From NCBI RefSeq assembly GCF_900239935.1, contig NZ_LT965928.1:2497520-2561519 (forward strand): a stretch of DNA of 64,000 nt, written 5' to 3'. This DNA comes from Pseudoalteromonas carrageenovora IAM 12662 (GTDB taxonomy: Bacteria > Pseudomonadota > Gammaproteobacteria > Enterobacterales > Alteromonadaceae). Made by a program: the position numbers and the translations under genes. Position 1 is the stretch's first letter; every line of letters begins with the position of its first letter. Of the stretch, positions 29,391-39,483 are shown one piece after another. The notes beneath the pieces are model-generated. The model was not told where the DNA came from and ran no database searches. It saw only the letters and a program-made list of their open reading frames with translations.

Positions 29391-29744
29391 TTAGTTAGGC
29401 ACGTCAGAGCTTTGCTCTTTAGTAGCTGAAACTGGCACATCTTCTTCAGCAGGTAATACAGTTTCTGCTGCAGGTGCTGCCTCAAGGTTTTCCCACTCGT
29501 CAGTCTTTTTAATTTGACCTGCAGTAAGATTACCTAAAACAATGCTTAATACAAAAAAGACTGTTGCTAAGCTGGTTGTTGTTTTAGTCATGAAGTTGCC
29601 TGCACCTGATGAGCCAAAAACAGTGCCAGAAGCACCAGCACCAAATGATGAGCCCATGTCAGCGCCTTTACCCTGTTGGATTAAAACCATACCAACTAAA
29701 GCTAAAGCTACAACTAAATAAACTACTAATAAAATTTCGTACAT
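29391..29744 (-). CDS. secG: Protein translocase subunit SecG
   Basis: SecG is the small SecYEG channel subunit that assists SecA-driven export. The start MYEILLVVYLVVALALVGMVLIQQGKGADMG is chosen because it matches the family; the frame extends upstream into the end of tpiA. Two membrane helices are seen, at about residues 3-22 and 52-72, with the conserved loop GSSFGAGASGTVFGSSGAGNFMTK between. The protein has 117 residues and an acidic C-terminal tail. It starts 1 nt after the tpiA stop, indicating translational coupling. Confidence 0.95.
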   Translation of the reverse strand: MYEILLVVYLVVALALVGMVLIQQGKGADMGSSFGAGASGTVFGSSGAGNFMTKTTTSLATVFFVLSIVLGNLTAGQIKKTDEWENLEAAPAAETVLPAEEDVPVSATKEQSSDVPN

Positions 29745-29745
29745 C

Positions 29746-30495
29746 TTATACGGTCCTTTTTGCACTGTTACAGATTGCAGTAAATGAATCTGCTTTAAGA
29801 CTAGCTCCGCCAATTAGGCCGCCATCTATATCTGTTTGCGCAAATAATAATTCGCTATTTTTTTCGTTAACGCTACCACCATATAAGATGGTAAGCCCTT
29901 GTGCTAAATCGCTATCTAGTGATGCAATTTTATCGCGGATAAATTTATGAACAGCTTGTGCCTGCTCCGGCGATGCAGTCTTACCTGCGCCTATGGCCCA
30001 AACGGGCTCGTATGCTATCACAGAATCTTTCAGTGCTGCTACACCTAATTTTTCAATTACTGCATCAATTTGTGCAGCAACTACTTGTTCGGTTTGACCG
30101 TTTTCTTGCTCGCTTTCACTTTCACCAATACACAAGATAGGTGTTAAATCTACCTCTTGTGCTCTAGCAAATTTATCAGCTACGGTTGCATTACTCTCGT
30201 TATAAATACTACGGCGCTCTGAATGACCTACAAGTACATATTGTGCACCTAAGTCTTTAACAAGCTGAGCATCTACCTCACCAGTAAAAGCACCTGGCGT
30301 ATTTTCTGAAACAGTTTGTGTCCCAGTTACAACTCCACTTGCAATCATTGCTGATATTAGAGGGAAAGGAGGAAATAAAACAATGTCCATCTCTTGTGAT
30401 TGTACATTGTTAATAGCATCAGACATTTGTTTAACTAGCTCTAAAGAGCCGTTCATTTTCCAGTTGCCCGCGACCATCGCCTTGCGTGTTGCCAT
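29746..30495 (-). CDS. tpiA: Triosephosphate isomerase
   Basis: TpiA interconverts dihydroxyacetone phosphate and glyceraldehyde 3-phosphate in glycolysis. The 249-residue TIM barrel has the N-terminal VAGNWKMNGS with catalytic lysine, the catalytic histidine in LVGHSERR, and the catalytic glutamate in AYEPVWAIGAGKTAS with the flexible loop. The phosphate-binding ILYGGSVN and IGGASLK follow. In E. coli tpiA lies elsewhere; here it is within the glmM-secG operon, 72 bp after glmM and immediately before secG. Confidence 0.98.
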   Translation of the reverse strand: MATRKAMVAGNWKMNGSLELVKQMSDAINNVQSQEMDIVLFPPFPLISAMIASGVVTGTQTVSENTPGAFTGEVDAQLVKDLGAQYVLVGHSERRSIYNESNATVADKFARAQEVDLTPILCIGESESEQENGQTEQVVAAQIDAVIEKLGVAALKDSVIAYEPVWAIGAGKTASPEQAQAVHKFIRDKIASLDSDLAQGLTILYGGSVNEKNSELLFAQTDIDGGLIGGASLKADSFTAICNSAKRTV

Positions 30496-30567
30496 TTTTC
30501 CACTCCATATTAGAAAGCGGGCGAGATATTAACTTTTCTCGCCCAAAGTTACAAGAGGTTATTGTTA

Positions 30568-31917
30568 TCAATCAGTTTGTTTGCTCATAGATTCGACAAC
30601 CGCTGCAATTCTTTTAGCGCTGTCTAATACTATTTTTTCTTGTTCAGCTTCAACCATAACACGAACTACTGGCTCGGTACCTGATTTACGAAGTAAAACA
30701 CGCCCTTTATCACCTAAAGTTTTTTCAACTTCTGCCACCGCATCGAGTACTTCGCTTGCTTTTGTAGGATCGGTACCGGGTGTATAACGTACATTGATCA
30801 TTTTCATTGGGTACTTGGTAAAACCGGCACCTAAATCTTGTAATGTTCGATTTTGCGCAACCATAGCGGCAAGTACTTGAAGGCTTGAAATAATACCATC
30901 GCCGGTACTAATTAAGTCTAAATTTAAAACATGGCCTGAGCTCTCCCCGCCAATTTTCCAGCCTTTTTGTTGGAGCACTTCCATAACATAACGGTCGCCC
31001 ACTTTGCTGCGCGCAAAGTCTATACCTTTAGCTTTTAAGGCATTTTCAAGGCCCATATTAGACATAACGGTACCAACTACTCCACCGCCCAGCATATGAT
31101 CATCTGCGGCTTGGCACGCTATAATATAAACTAAGTCATCACCGTCAAATACACGGCCATTATGATCGACCATCATTACACGATCGCCATCACCATCATA
31201 GGCAATGCCCACATCGGCTTTGTGCTCTAGTACTTTACGTTTTAATGTATCTACATGCGTTGCACCACATTCGTGATTAATATTAACCCCATTAGGTTCA
31301 CAAGCATGAGTAATAACCTCAGCACCAAGCTCTCGCATTACTGAAGGTGCAATATGATAGGTTGCGCCATTTGCGCAATCTAAAACAATTTTAAGCCCCT
31401 CTAGTGAAAGACCTTGAGGAAACTGGCTTTTACAAAATTCAATATAACGCCCATCAGCGCTAACTAAGCGTGATGCTTTACCAAGCTTGTCAGATGCAAC
31501 ACAGGTCATCTGCTCGTCAAGCATCGCTTCTATTTCAAGCTCAACAGCATCATCAAGTTTTAAGCCTTGACCATTAAAAAACTTAATACCATTATCGTAA
31601 TAAGGGTTATGCGAAGCACTAATAACAATGCCCGCCTCAGCTCTAAATGTTTGTGCTAAATATGCAACTGCGGGAGTTGGCATTGGGCCGAGCAATACTA
31701 CATCAATACCTGCAGCAATAAGGCCTGCTTCTAGTGCGGTTTCAAGCATATAGCCAGAAATACGGGTATCCTTACCTATAATTACTTTCTTTGTGCCGCT
31801 TTGTGATAATACTCGCCCTGCAGCCCAACCTAATTTCATTGCAAATTCAGGGTTTATGGGAGCTGTACCTACTAAACCACGTACGCCGTCAGTGCCAAAA
31901 TATTTTCTTTCTTTCAT
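30568..31917 (-). CDS. glmM: Phosphoglucosamine mutase
   Basis: GlmM converts glucosamine 6-phosphate to glucosamine 1-phosphate for UDP-GlcNAc, peptidoglycan and lipopolysaccharide synthesis. The phosphorylated serine is Ser102 in [17 protein letters not shown]. The metal-binding loop is [13 protein letters not shown], the sugar-binding loop GGESSGHVL, and the phosphate-binding loop [14 protein letters not shown]. At 449 residues it fits the family (E. coli 445). Its ATG overlaps the folP stop by four bases (ATGA), so the two are translationally coupled. Confidence 0.98.
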   Translation of the reverse strand: MKERKYFGTDGVRGLVGTAPINPEFAMKLGWAAGRVLSQSGTKKVIIGKDTRISGYMLETALEAGLIAAGIDVVLLGPMPTPAVAYLAQTFRAEAGIVISASHNPYYDNGIKFFNGQGLKLDDAVELEIEAMLDEQMTCVASDKLGKASRLVSADGRYIEFCKSQFPQGLSLEGLKIVLDCANGATYHIAPSVMRELGAEVITHACEPNGVNINHECGATHVDTLKRKVLEHKADVGIAYDGDGDRVMMVDHNGRVFDGDDLVYIIACQAADDHMLGGGVVGTVMSNMGLENALKAKGIDFARSKVGDRYVMEVLQQKGWKIGGESSGHVLNLDLISTGDGIISSLQVLAAMVAQNRTLQDLGAGFTKYPMKMINVRYTPGTDPTKASEVLDAVAEVEKTLGDKGRVLLRKSGTEPVVRVMVEAEQEKIVLDSAKRIAAVVESMSKQTD

Positions 31918-32762
31918 TGTGTAATTCCTTTATCGCATGCTTGATATACACCAAGTACATCTGCGGTTTCTTTTACATCGTGTACACGAATAATTTTTGC
32001 GCCATTTTGCGCTGCTATTAATGCACCGGCTAAGCTACCTGCAAGGCGCTCACTAGTGTCTCTATTTAATAAATTACCTATCATCGACTTACGCGATAAA
32101 CCAGCAAGTAAGGGTAAGCCAAATTGATTAAAGTCATTAAACTGAGCCAATATTTGATAATTATGGCTCAATGTTTTTCCAAATCCGAATCCAGGGTCAA
32201 GAATAAGCTGCTCTCGCTTAATCCCAGCTGTTTCACATGCGTTAATACGCTGAGTAAAAAAAGTGTTTATCTCTGAAAATAAATCATCGTAATGAGGGGC
32301 TGATTGCATACTACGAGGCTGGCCTTGCATGTGCATCAGACAAATAGCCACATCGCTGTGTTTTGCTACAACCTCTAATGCGCCCTCGCCTTGAAGTGCT
32401 CTTACATCATTTATAATGTCGGCCCCGGCTAGTAAAGCTTGCTCCATTACCATTGCCTTACTTGTGTCTATAGAAATAATACAGTCACTGTGCTCACGAA
32501 TGACTTTAATTGCGGGAATGACGCGCGCAAGCTCATCTTCAAGAGATACATCAGGGGCACCAGGACGGGTAGATTCACCGCCTATATCAATTATTTGCGC
32601 GCCATCATTTAACAACTGCATAGCTTGATTGAGTGCTGCAACGGGGTCTATAAACTGCCCACCATCAGAAAAAGAATCTGGTGTAACATTTAATATTCCC
32701 ATAATCACTGGAGTTTCTAGGCTGAGCTTACGGCCTCTTGGAAGCTTTAATTCGTTAGTCAT
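31914..32762 (-). CDS. folP: Dihydropteroate synthase
   Basis: FolP condenses p-aminobenzoate with 6-hydroxymethyl-dihydropterin pyrophosphate and is the sulfonamide target. The TIM barrel carries [11 protein letters not shown] (near residue 27), [11 protein letters not shown], the ISIDTSK strand, [17 protein letters not shown] and the C-terminal IRVHDVKET. The start [13 protein letters not shown] gives 282 residues, as in E. coli; an ATG at 32828 adds 22 unlikely residues. Between ftsH and glmM, as in E. coli, overlapping glmM by four bases. Confidence 0.97.
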   Translation of the reverse strand: MTNELKLPRGRKLSLETPVIMGILNVTPDSFSDGGQFIDPVAALNQAMQLLNDGAQIIDIGGESTRPGAPDVSLEDELARVIPAIKVIREHSDCIISIDTSKAMVMEQALLAGADIINDVRALQGEGALEVVAKHSDVAICLMHMQGQPRSMQSAPHYDDLFSEINTFFTQRINACETAGIKREQLILDPGFGFGKTLSHNYQILAQFNDFNQFGLPLLAGLSRKSMIGNLLNRDTSERLAGSLAGALIAAQNGAKIIRVHDVKETADVLGVYQACDKGITQ

Positions 32763-32842
32763 TGCCAACCTTTTATTCTTATTTCTAAATAGTTGATACA
32801 AAAAAGCCCCGAAGTACGGGGCTTTCATAACTATTTTAACGA

Positions 32843-34786
32843 TTATTCAGCTTTGTCATCAAGGTTTGTTTCATCTTTTTTTGATGAATCATCTGGTTTT
32901 TGAGTTTCTTCAATAACCGGCTCTTGAGGTGCTTGGGCTTTTTCAGGCTTAGCTTCATGACGGTCATGTGCATCGCGAGGTTCACGAACTGGCTGACGTG
33001 CCATTAAATCATCAATTTGTTTAGCATCGATTGTTTCATATTTCATCAGTGCATCTTTCATTGAGTGAAGAATATCGATATTTTCTTTTAATATATCTTC
33101 TGCTCGTTGATAGTTACGATCTGAGAACAAGCGTACCTCAGCATCAATTACTTTAGCCGTATCATCCGACATGCTCGATGCACGACTTCCGCCGCCACCC
33201 ATATACATCTCGTTCTGATCTTCAGCGTAAAGTAACGGTCCAAGTTTTTCACTTAAACCCCAATGTGTAACCATTTTACGTGCAATATCAGTTGCGCGCT
33301 CAATATCGTTACTTGCACCGGTTGTTACTTTGTCAGCACCATAAATAAGTGCTTCAGCAATACGGCCACCATAAAGGCTTGAAATCATAGACTCTAAAAG
33401 CTCTTTAGAATGGCTAACACGATCTTGCTCTGGTAAGTACATTGTTACACCTAGCGCGCGACCACGTGGAATAATAGATACTTTATAAACAGGGTCATGC
33501 TCTGGCACCATACGGCCAACAATTGCATGGCCTGCTTCGTGGTAAGCCGTCATTTCTTTTTCTTGCTCGCTCATCACCATGGTCTTACGCTCTGCGCCCA
33601 TCATGATTTTATCTTTAGCAGCGTCAAACTCAGCCATATTAACAACACGTTTATTACCACGTGCAGCATAAAGAGCAGCTTCATTTACTAAGTTTGCTAA
33701 ATCAGCACCTGAAAAACCAGGTGTACCACGAGCAATAACAGCCGCTTCTACGTTGTCGCCTAATGGTACTTTACGCATGTGAACTTTAAGTATTTGTTCA
33801 CGGCCGCGAATATCTGGTAAACCTACTTCTACTTGGCGGTCAAAACGACCCGGGCGAAGTAATGCAGGATCAAGTACGTCTGGGCGGTTAGTCGCAGCAA
33901 TAACAATTATGCCTTCATTACCACCAAAACCATCCATCTCTACTAGCATTTGGTTTAATGTTTGCTCGCGTTCATCATTACCGCCGCCCATACCTGCGCC
34001 ACGTTTGCGACCAACGGCATCAATTTCATCTATAAAGATAATGCAAGGGGCTGCTTTTTTAGCTTGTTCAAACATGTCACGAACACGTGATGCACCAACA
34101 CCTACAAACATTTCTACAAAGTCAGAACCTGAAATTGTGAAAAATGGTACTTTTGCTTCACCTGCCACCGCTTTCGCTAGCAACGTTTTACCTGTACCAG
34201 GAGGACCAACCATGAGTACACCCTTAGGTATACTGCCGCCTAGCTTTTGGAATTTAGATGGGTCGCGTAAAAAGTCTACCAATTCGGTAACGTCTTCTTT
34301 TGCTTCATCACAACCGGCAACATCAGCAAAGGTTGTTTTAATTTGATCTTCGCTCATTAAGCGCGCTTTGCTCTTACCGAACGACATCGCACCTTTACCG
34401 CCACCGCCTTGCATTTGACGCATGAAGAATATCCATACACCAATGAGCAGTATCATCGGGAACCAAGAAATAAATATACTTGCTAAAAATGATTGTTCTT
34501 CAGGTTGAACACCTTTCACATTTACATCATTTTTAAGCAAATCATTAATTAAGTCTTCATCGTACATTGGCATTGTTGTTTGAAAACGTTCGCCACTGCT
34601 TTTAGTGCCCGTAATATTTCCTGTACCACGGTCAATAATAACTTCTTGTAAAGAGCCACTACGTACATCTTTTACAAATTGAGTGTAACTTGTTTGACGA
34701 TCAACTTGATCGCCACCATTAAAGCTCTGAAAGACTGACATCAGCACAACTGCAATTACCAGCCATAGTATTAAATTTTTCGCCAT
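32843..34786 (-). CDS. ftsH: ATP-dependent zinc metalloprotease FtsH
   Basis: FtsH is a membrane-anchored AAA+ protease that degrades LpxC, unassembled SecY and other proteins. The start [22 protein letters not shown] is identical to the family consensus; an ATG nine bases upstream is less likely. Membrane helices are at about residues 4-22 and 100-122 with a periplasmic domain between. The Walker A motif GPPGTGKT is near 194-201 and Walker [12 protein letters not shown] near 248. The zinc site HEAGH is near 413. The acidic, proline-containing C-terminal tail varies in relatives. Length 647 residues. Followed by folP, preceded by rlmE. Confidence 0.98.
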   Translation of the reverse strand: MAKNLILWLVIAVVLMSVFQSFNGGDQVDRQTSYTQFVKDVRSGSLQEVIIDRGTGNITGTKSSGERFQTTMPMYDEDLINDLLKNDVNVKGVQPEEQSFLASIFISWFPMILLIGVWIFFMRQMQGGGGKGAMSFGKSKARLMSEDQIKTTFADVAGCDEAKEDVTELVDFLRDPSKFQKLGGSIPKGVLMVGPPGTGKTLLAKAVAGEAKVPFFTISGSDFVEMFVGVGASRVRDMFEQAKKAAPCIIFIDEIDAVGRKRGAGMGGGNDEREQTLNQMLVEMDGFGGNEGIIVIAATNRPDVLDPALLRPGRFDRQVEVGLPDIRGREQILKVHMRKVPLGDNVEAAVIARGTPGFSGADLANLVNEAALYAARGNKRVVNMAEFDAAKDKIMMGAERKTMVMSEQEKEMTAYHEAGHAIVGRMVPEHDPVYKVSIIPRGRALGVTMYLPEQDRVSHSKELLESMISSLYGGRIAEALIYGADKVTTGASNDIERATDIARKMVTHWGLSEKLGPLLYAEDQNEMYMGGGGSRASSMSDDTAKVIDAEVRLFSDRNYQRAEDILKENIDILHSMKDALMKYETIDAKQIDDLMARQPVREPRDAHDRHEAKPEKAQAPQEPVIEETQKPDDSSKKDETNLDDKAE

Positions 34787-34852
34787 ATCGCTCAAGGGGT
34801 TAACCTCTTGTATCCAATTAATTTAAATTCAACTAAACGCCAAGCAACTGTA

Positions 34853-35482
34853 CTACAGTTTGTATCCAGTCGCTACTATATATACTTCCCGAGAACGGGC
34901 ACGTGAGGCATCAGGTTTGCGTATTTTCACTGCTTTAAAACTATTACGTACATCCTGCAAGTATTGATCAAAGCCTTCTCCTTGGAAAACTTTAACAATA
35001 AATGCGCCATTTTTCTTTAAAACTTGGTTACACATATCTAGTGCAAGTTCCACTAAGTACATGCTACCTGCTTGATCTACAGAGTTATTGCCACTCATAT
35101 TAGGTGCCATGTCAGAGAGTACCACATCAACATTTTTACCATCAATGCGTTTTAACAATGCATTTAATACAGCCTCTTCACGAAAGTCGCCTTGTAAAAA
35201 GTCAACACCCGCAAGTGAGTCCATAGGTAATATGTCACACGCTACAACCTGTCCTTTGTCACCTACTTTATCAGCCAAATATTGTGACCAACTCCCAGGA
35301 GCAGCCCCTAAGTCAACCACTGTCATACCAGGGCGAAGTAACTTATCTCTATTCTGTACTTCATCTAATTTAAAAACCGCTCTAGAACGCCAGCCTTTTT
35401 TTTGCGCTTCTTGAACATATTTATCATCAAAATGTTCTTTCAGCCAACGCTGTGAACTGGCTGACTGTTTTTTATTTGTCAT
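34853..35482 (-). CDS. rlmE: 23S rRNA (uridine-2552-2'-O) methyltransferase
   Basis: RlmE (FtsJ/RrmJ) methylates U2552 of 23S rRNA late in 50S assembly. The 209-residue Rossmann-fold enzyme shows the SAM loop [13 protein letters not shown], the acidic strand end [17 protein letters not shown] with the catalytic aspartate, and [11 protein letters not shown] with the catalytic lysine. A final S-R-E-VYIVA segment holds the glutamate. It heads the minus-strand operon running through ftsH to tRNA-Leu and is divergent from yhbY, as in E. coli. Confidence 0.98.
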   Translation of the reverse strand: MTNKKQSASSQRWLKEHFDDKYVQEAQKKGWRSRAVFKLDEVQNRDKLLRPGMTVVDLGAAPGSWSQYLADKVGDKGQVVACDILPMDSLAGVDFLQGDFREEAVLNALLKRIDGKNVDVVLSDMAPNMSGNNSVDQAGSMYLVELALDMCNQVLKKNGAFIVKVFQGEGFDQYLQDVRNSFKAVKIRKPDASRARSREVYIVATGYKL

Positions 35483-35570
35483 AAATTAACACGCAACTAA
35501 TTAGTAATATTCTTTAGATGGCGTTAGAATACCCTTAATTCAAGCCATATTCAGCAAAATTTGTATAAAC

Positions 35571-35867
35571 ATGACATTATCAAACAAACAAAAGCAGTTT
35601 TTAAAAGGTCAGGCACATAGCCTCAAGCCTGTAGTTTTACTAGGTTCTAACGGTTTAACCGAAGGCGTAGTAGTTGAAATTCAAAGTGCATTAGAAATTC
35701 ACGAATTAATCAAAGTGAAAGTACCCACTGACGATCGCGAAACTAAAGCCCTAATTTTTGATGCTATTATTCGTGAAACTGGCGCGACTAAACTACAAAC
35801 GATTGGTCACACTATTGTGCTTTATCGCCAAAGTGTTGAGAAAAAGATCCAATTACCGCGTAACTAA
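35571..35867 (+). CDS. yhbY: CRM-domain RNA-binding protein YhbY
   Basis: A 98-residue single CRM-domain protein with the GxxG loop in VVLLGSNGLTEGVV and the basic first helix LSNKQKQFLKGQAHSLKP. E. coli YhbY associates with pre-50S ribosomal particles. Its divergence from rlmE, another 50S maturation factor, matches E. coli. A bidirectional terminator follows. Confidence 0.95.
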   Translation: MTLSNKQKQFLKGQAHSLKPVVLLGSNGLTEGVVVEIQSALEIHELIKVKVPTDDRETKALIFDAIIRETGATKLQTIGHTIVLYRQSVEKKIQLPRN

Positions 35868-35900
35868 TCAATCCTATTTAAAGGATTTAGTACGTTTAAT

Positions 35901-35930
35901 TAAAAAAACCAGCTTAATGCTGGTTTTTTA
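35901..35930. terminator. Bidirectional terminator after yhbY
   Basis: Stem aaaaaaaccagc / gctggtttttt with loop ttaat, between converging yhbY and the histidine phosphatase gene. Confidence 0.87.
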
Positions 35931-35948
35931 TTATTTAACTAATACTAT

Positions 35949-36458
35949 TTAAAAGATCATTTTGTGCTCTACGACAGAATATCCCGTCTTATTTTTATTA
36001 GCATTTGTACTTAATAAAAAATAACGTGAAAATTCACTCTCATTCATCGGTGTTACTTTTTTATCCGAAAGCAGCGTCGCTAATTGCGGTGTTGTATTGC
36101 TGTGCCCCATAACAACCACTACCCCGTTAAGTTTAAGCAGTTCTTTTTTAAAAGCAGGTAACTCTCCTGCATCGTAAGTACTAATTTTCTCATTAAAATA
36201 CTCACTCAATGGAGCTGCGCTTTGAAGAGTCCGTTTGTATTTACTACTGTATATCTGAATCTTTTTATATTTTTTGAATAAAGTGACCAAGTGACTAGCG
36301 CGTAATTTTCCGGTATCAGAAAGCTCTGGGTTTTTGCCTGCTAACTTTTCACTATGACGAAATAAATATATTTCATCAGGTACTGCAAACACTAAGGAGC
36401 TATTAAATAAGGTAACTAAAGAAATTACACCCGTAAGTAAAATAATTTTATATTTCAT
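35949..36458 (-). CDS. Exported histidine phosphatase superfamily protein
   Basis: A 169-residue protein with signal peptide (MKYKIILLTGVISLVTLFNSSLVFA). The histidine phosphatase motif LFRHSEK (residues near 32-38) has the nucleophilic histidine but serine instead of the common glycine of RHGE/Q. The second arginine lies in YSSKYKRTLQSAAPLSEYF and the second histidine in VVVMGHSNTTPQL. It is expected to dephosphorylate a periplasmic substrate; which one is unknown. Its ATG overlaps the stop of the preceding serine hydrolase gene by four bases, so the two are co-translated. Confidence 0.85.
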   Translation of the reverse strand: MKYKIILLTGVISLVTLFNSSLVFAVPDEIYLFRHSEKLAGKNPELSDTGKLRASHLVTLFKKYKKIQIYSSKYKRTLQSAAPLSEYFNEKISTYDAGELPAFKKELLKLNGVVVVMGHSNTTPQLATLLSDKKVTPMNESEFSRYFLLSTNANKNKTGYSVVEHKMIF

Positions 36459-37609
36459 ATTTTTTCATCTCGTTTATATTCAAGCACTCGGTCAATAAAC
36501 TCAGTAGTTAGCTCGTTAATCACCCCTGTTTCAGCATTAACTATTAAGCTAAAACCAATATTCAAATGAGGGAATACAACTACATCACTTCTGTAGCCCT
36601 GTACCCAACCACTATGATAATAAAGCGTTTCTTTTGCGTAATCGTAAACCCGCCAGCCCAACCCATAATACGCATTATTTACGTGTTTTTTCCATACTCG
36701 GCGATATCTTTCTTTTTTTGTATAAGTATAAGGGCGAGTTTGTTTTGCAAGAGCGTCTAAAGATAATACATCTGGGTATGAGCCTAGCTGTGCTTTTAAC
36801 CAAATAGCCATGTCGCTAGCGCTGGCGTTTACACCTGCTGCGGGACCAACCTTATAATAGTTTTTTTTAAGCTTGGCGCTATACCAACGCTTTGTCCCTC
36901 TGATGTGCGGTAATGCAAAGTTTTTATCTTCAACCATAGCTTCAAAACCTAAGCTTGCATCACTCATTTTTAAAGGGTCGAAAATAGCTTCTCTTAACCA
37001 CTGTGCATAATTTTTATGAGTGCTTTGTAATATCACATCATCAATGAGACTAAACATGACATTTTGATAGCCGTAGCACTCTCCAGGTTTACAAATAGGC
37101 TTTACCGTAAGCAGTTTTTGTACGATATCGGGGTAATCCATTCGAGATTCAATTAAGTTATCGTAAGCATTTGGCACTAACCCACTAGAATGACTAAGTA
37201 AATGGAACACCTTTAAATCGTCTTTATAAACGGTATTTTTAAAATCACTTAAATAGTCACTTACTGGTTTGTCTAATTCAAGCAGCCCCTCATTTGCAAG
37301 CTTAGCCGATAAGGAACCTGCAAATGTTTTAGACACTGACGCAAGTCTAAATCGAGTGTGTTTATTAACCTTTTGGCCATTACGTATTTTTGTAACGCCC
37401 ATAGTATGAATATAATCAGCATTATTTATATTAACGATAGAAAGAGCGGCACCAGGTATGCCTTTGTTCTTTAATTTTTTTTGTGCGTAGCGACCATACT
37501 TTTTTACAAATGCATCCCAATTAGGATCTGCTTTTGCTGAAAAACTCACAGCACTAAACAGTAAACACAAAGCAGATAGGCAATATAATAAAGGGTTGAG
37601 ATACTTCAT
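36455..37609 (-). CDS. Exported serine beta-lactamase-family hydrolase (class C / AmpH-like fold)
   Basis: A 384-residue protein with signal peptide (MKYLNPLLYCLSALCLLFSAVSFSAKA). It has the penicillin-binding catalytic set: SVSK near residues 93-96 (nucleophile serine and lysine), YQN in GYQNVMFSLID, and HSG in YYHSGWVQGYRSD in place of KTG. HSG is common among class C-like esterases and peptidases rather than true beta-lactamases. Likely substrates are peptidoglycan peptides or small esters. It forms a two-gene unit with the histidine phosphatase, overlapping by four bases. Confidence 0.87.
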   Translation of the reverse strand: MKYLNPLLYCLSALCLLFSAVSFSAKADPNWDAFVKKYGRYAQKKLKNKGIPGAALSIVNINNADYIHTMGVTKIRNGQKVNKHTRFRLASVSKTFAGSLSAKLANEGLLELDKPVSDYLSDFKNTVYKDDLKVFHLLSHSSGLVPNAYDNLIESRMDYPDIVQKLLTVKPICKPGECYGYQNVMFSLIDDVILQSTHKNYAQWLREAIFDPLKMSDASLGFEAMVEDKNFALPHIRGTKRWYSAKLKKNYYKVGPAAGVNASASDMAIWLKAQLGSYPDVLSLDALAKQTRPYTYTKKERYRRVWKKHVNNAYYGLGWRVYDYAKETLYYHSGWVQGYRSDVVVFPHLNIGFSLIVNAETGVINELTTEFIDRVLEYKRDEKI

Positions 37610-37722
37610 TTTTTACAATTTTTATCTTTTTAACTACATCTGCGTAGATAATATCATGAAGTTTTGTTTCGACTAACGTACAATACGACGAATATTTGGC
37701 TTTTAGTGAGTGTTTTGTACTT

Positions 37723-38526
37723 ATGCGTTTTTTAGTTGTATCACTTTTTATTTTATTATCAACTGGTTGTGCTCTTACTCAGCAACCGGCCGAACCTTTG
37801 GCTATGCCAGTAAAGCCAACATTAAAAAGTCAAACCTATCAACTTGAGTACACCACCGAGCATGCTTCGCCAAAAGTTAAGTCTGTTCAGCTACCTGCAC
37901 ACAAGGTGCTAAGAAACCAAACAGTTAAAATTATTACCGACAAAGCAAGTGTAACCGATAAGCTTTTATCACAAATTAGCCAAGCACTTAACGACAAACA
38001 ATTAAAAGTTACAACTAAAAATAATAGCGACTACACACTTACTATCCAGCAGTTAGACTTAACATTCACTGACGATACTAAATACGCTATAAAGCAACCT
38101 GAAAACCCATTTCCTATTTATACAAAAGTTGCTCAGCAATACCCAACTCAGCAGTGCGCTGCAATATTTGCCCAAGTTAGCATGCGACTAACACACAAAG
38201 CGTCGGGTGATGTTGTATGGTTTGCTAAATCATCAATAGACAGTGCAAGTTTTCATCGTGAGCCATTAGTTTATAGTTTTAGTGAAGAGCAAAAGATTAC
38301 TAATGAGCTTGAAATTGCTTCGTTTATCCATCAGCAAAATACTGATGAAGCACGTATAGCAAGGCTTGGAAAAGATATACAGATACCCCAGTACAAAACT
38401 CTTTCTAAGTTATCGAGTCTTACTAAATTAAGCGGCCCGTGTAATAGAACAGAAGTAAGCGCATTAACACCTATGATGCAGTTTTACCTAAGCAGTATAT
38501 TAATCGATAAAATTAAAGTGCAGTAG
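37723..38526 (+). CDS. Lipoprotein of unknown function
   Basis: The start MRFLVVSLFILLSTGC gives a clean lipoprotein signal with lipidated Cys16 in LSTGCA; an ATG at 37696 would put eight extra residues and a polar segment before it. The 267-residue protein continues with a proline-rich linker and mixed alpha/beta sequence containing a TDKLLSQISQALNDKQLKV segment resembling small beta-alpha domains of envelope proteins. It contains two cysteines in the mature part (QQCAAIF, GPCNRTE). No family was recognised. It is divergent from the serine hydrolase gene and precedes the first MipA module. Confidence 0.75.
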   Translation: MRFLVVSLFILLSTGCALTQQPAEPLAMPVKPTLKSQTYQLEYTTEHASPKVKSVQLPAHKVLRNQTVKIITDKASVTDKLLSQISQALNDKQLKVTTKNNSDYTLTIQQLDLTFTDDTKYAIKQPENPFPIYTKVAQQYPTQQCAAIFAQVSMRLTHKASGDVVWFAKSSIDSASFHREPLVYSFSEEQKITNELEIASFIHQQNTDEARIARLGKDIQIPQYKTLSKLSSLTKLSGPCNRTEVSALTPMMQFYLSSILIDKIKVQ

Positions 38527-38625
38527 ATTTTAGTCTGCTTACACTTACTACATTTTTTTACAGATTAAAGGAACGCCTTAACAATATACTACGCTTAATA
38601 ACAAATAATAATTAGGCCCCTAGGG

Positions 38626-39483
38626 ATGAGAAACGCTTTGCTTAATCATACTTTTTTGAGCATCACATTGCTTTTTTGCTGCATATTTAGCACATCGAGT
38701 ATGGCAAGTAATCGCTATTATGCCGATAACACGCTAGAACCAACTCAAGGTTTTGCGTGGGACTGGAGTGCAGGCGCTGGCTTTTATATTGAAGACTCTT
38801 ACCTTGTTGGGATTGAGTCTTACGATAAAGGCGTCGAACTTGACCTCAGCCTTGCTATTTCTTACGACAGATTTTACCTCGATTTTGATCATAACCAGCT
38901 AAGCGGCGGCCTTGTTATAGGCTACAGCCTTATCGATAAATTTGATTGGGGCCTAGATATTTTAGGCACCAATACTCAAGCCGGGTTTGATGAAAAAGGC
39001 CTTGGCTTTTATAACAATGGCGTTATAAAAGAGCTGCAAGGGATAAAAAAGCGTAATTACGATTTTGACGTAGGTCTTAGGTTAACCCGCAGATTCGAAA
39101 ACTCACAATTCTCCTTTGAATACCTTCATGATGTATCGGGTGCCCACAATGGCTGGGTAATAAACAGCTTTTTTAGCCAAATATTACCATGGCGAAATTG
39201 GGAATTTAGATCCGGGGTGGGTATTAGCGCCTACTCCGCTGACTTTACTAATTACTATTTTGGTATAGATAACGATGAAGCCACCAGCCTTCGCCCTGTA
39301 TATAGCAGTAATGCCAGCACCAGTATTATGTTTGAGTTTCATGCAGAATACCCCTTGAGCCGCGACTGGGTATTTTTAGCGGGTTGGCTCACTACTTGGT
39401 TTTCAAAAGAAATCGACGACAGCCCTATTATTTCCCAAGGATATCAACATAAAGCCAAGGTAGGCCTACGTTATGTATTTTAG
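38626..39483 (+). CDS. MipA/OmpV-family outer-membrane protein (module 1)
   Basis: A 285-residue secreted barrel protein with signal peptide (about residues 1-27, ending SSMA). Strand-rich sequence follows (WDWSAGAGFYIEDSYLVG; GLVIGYSLIDKFDWGLDI; RNYDFDVGLRLTRRFENSQFSFEYLHDVSGAHNGWVI). It ends in KAKVGLRYVF with a terminal phenylalanine, as in MipA/OmpV proteins. E. coli MipA binds the lytic transglycosylase MltA and PBP1B. The next gene starts inside its last codons (11-bp overlap), and a regulator and kinase follow. The same four-gene order recurs at 50484-47250. Confidence 0.85.
   Translation: MRNALLNHTFLSITLLFCCIFSTSSMASNRYYADNTLEPTQGFAWDWSAGAGFYIEDSYLVGIESYDKGVELDLSLAISYDRFYLDFDHNQLSGGLVIGYSLIDKFDWGLDILGTNTQAGFDEKGLGFYNNGVIKELQGIKKRNYDFDVGLRLTRRFENSQFSFEYLHDVSGAHNGWVINSFFSQILPWRNWEFRSGVGISAYSADFTNYYFGIDNDEATSLRPVYSSNASTSIMFEFHAEYPLSRDWVFLAGWLTTWFSKEIDDSPIISQGYQHKAKVGLRYVF

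Noticed and set aside
36455..37609. A resistance beta-lactamase
   Set aside because: The HSG motif replaces KTG and the overall sequence is closer to class C-like esterases and peptidases, so antibiotic resistance is not supported.
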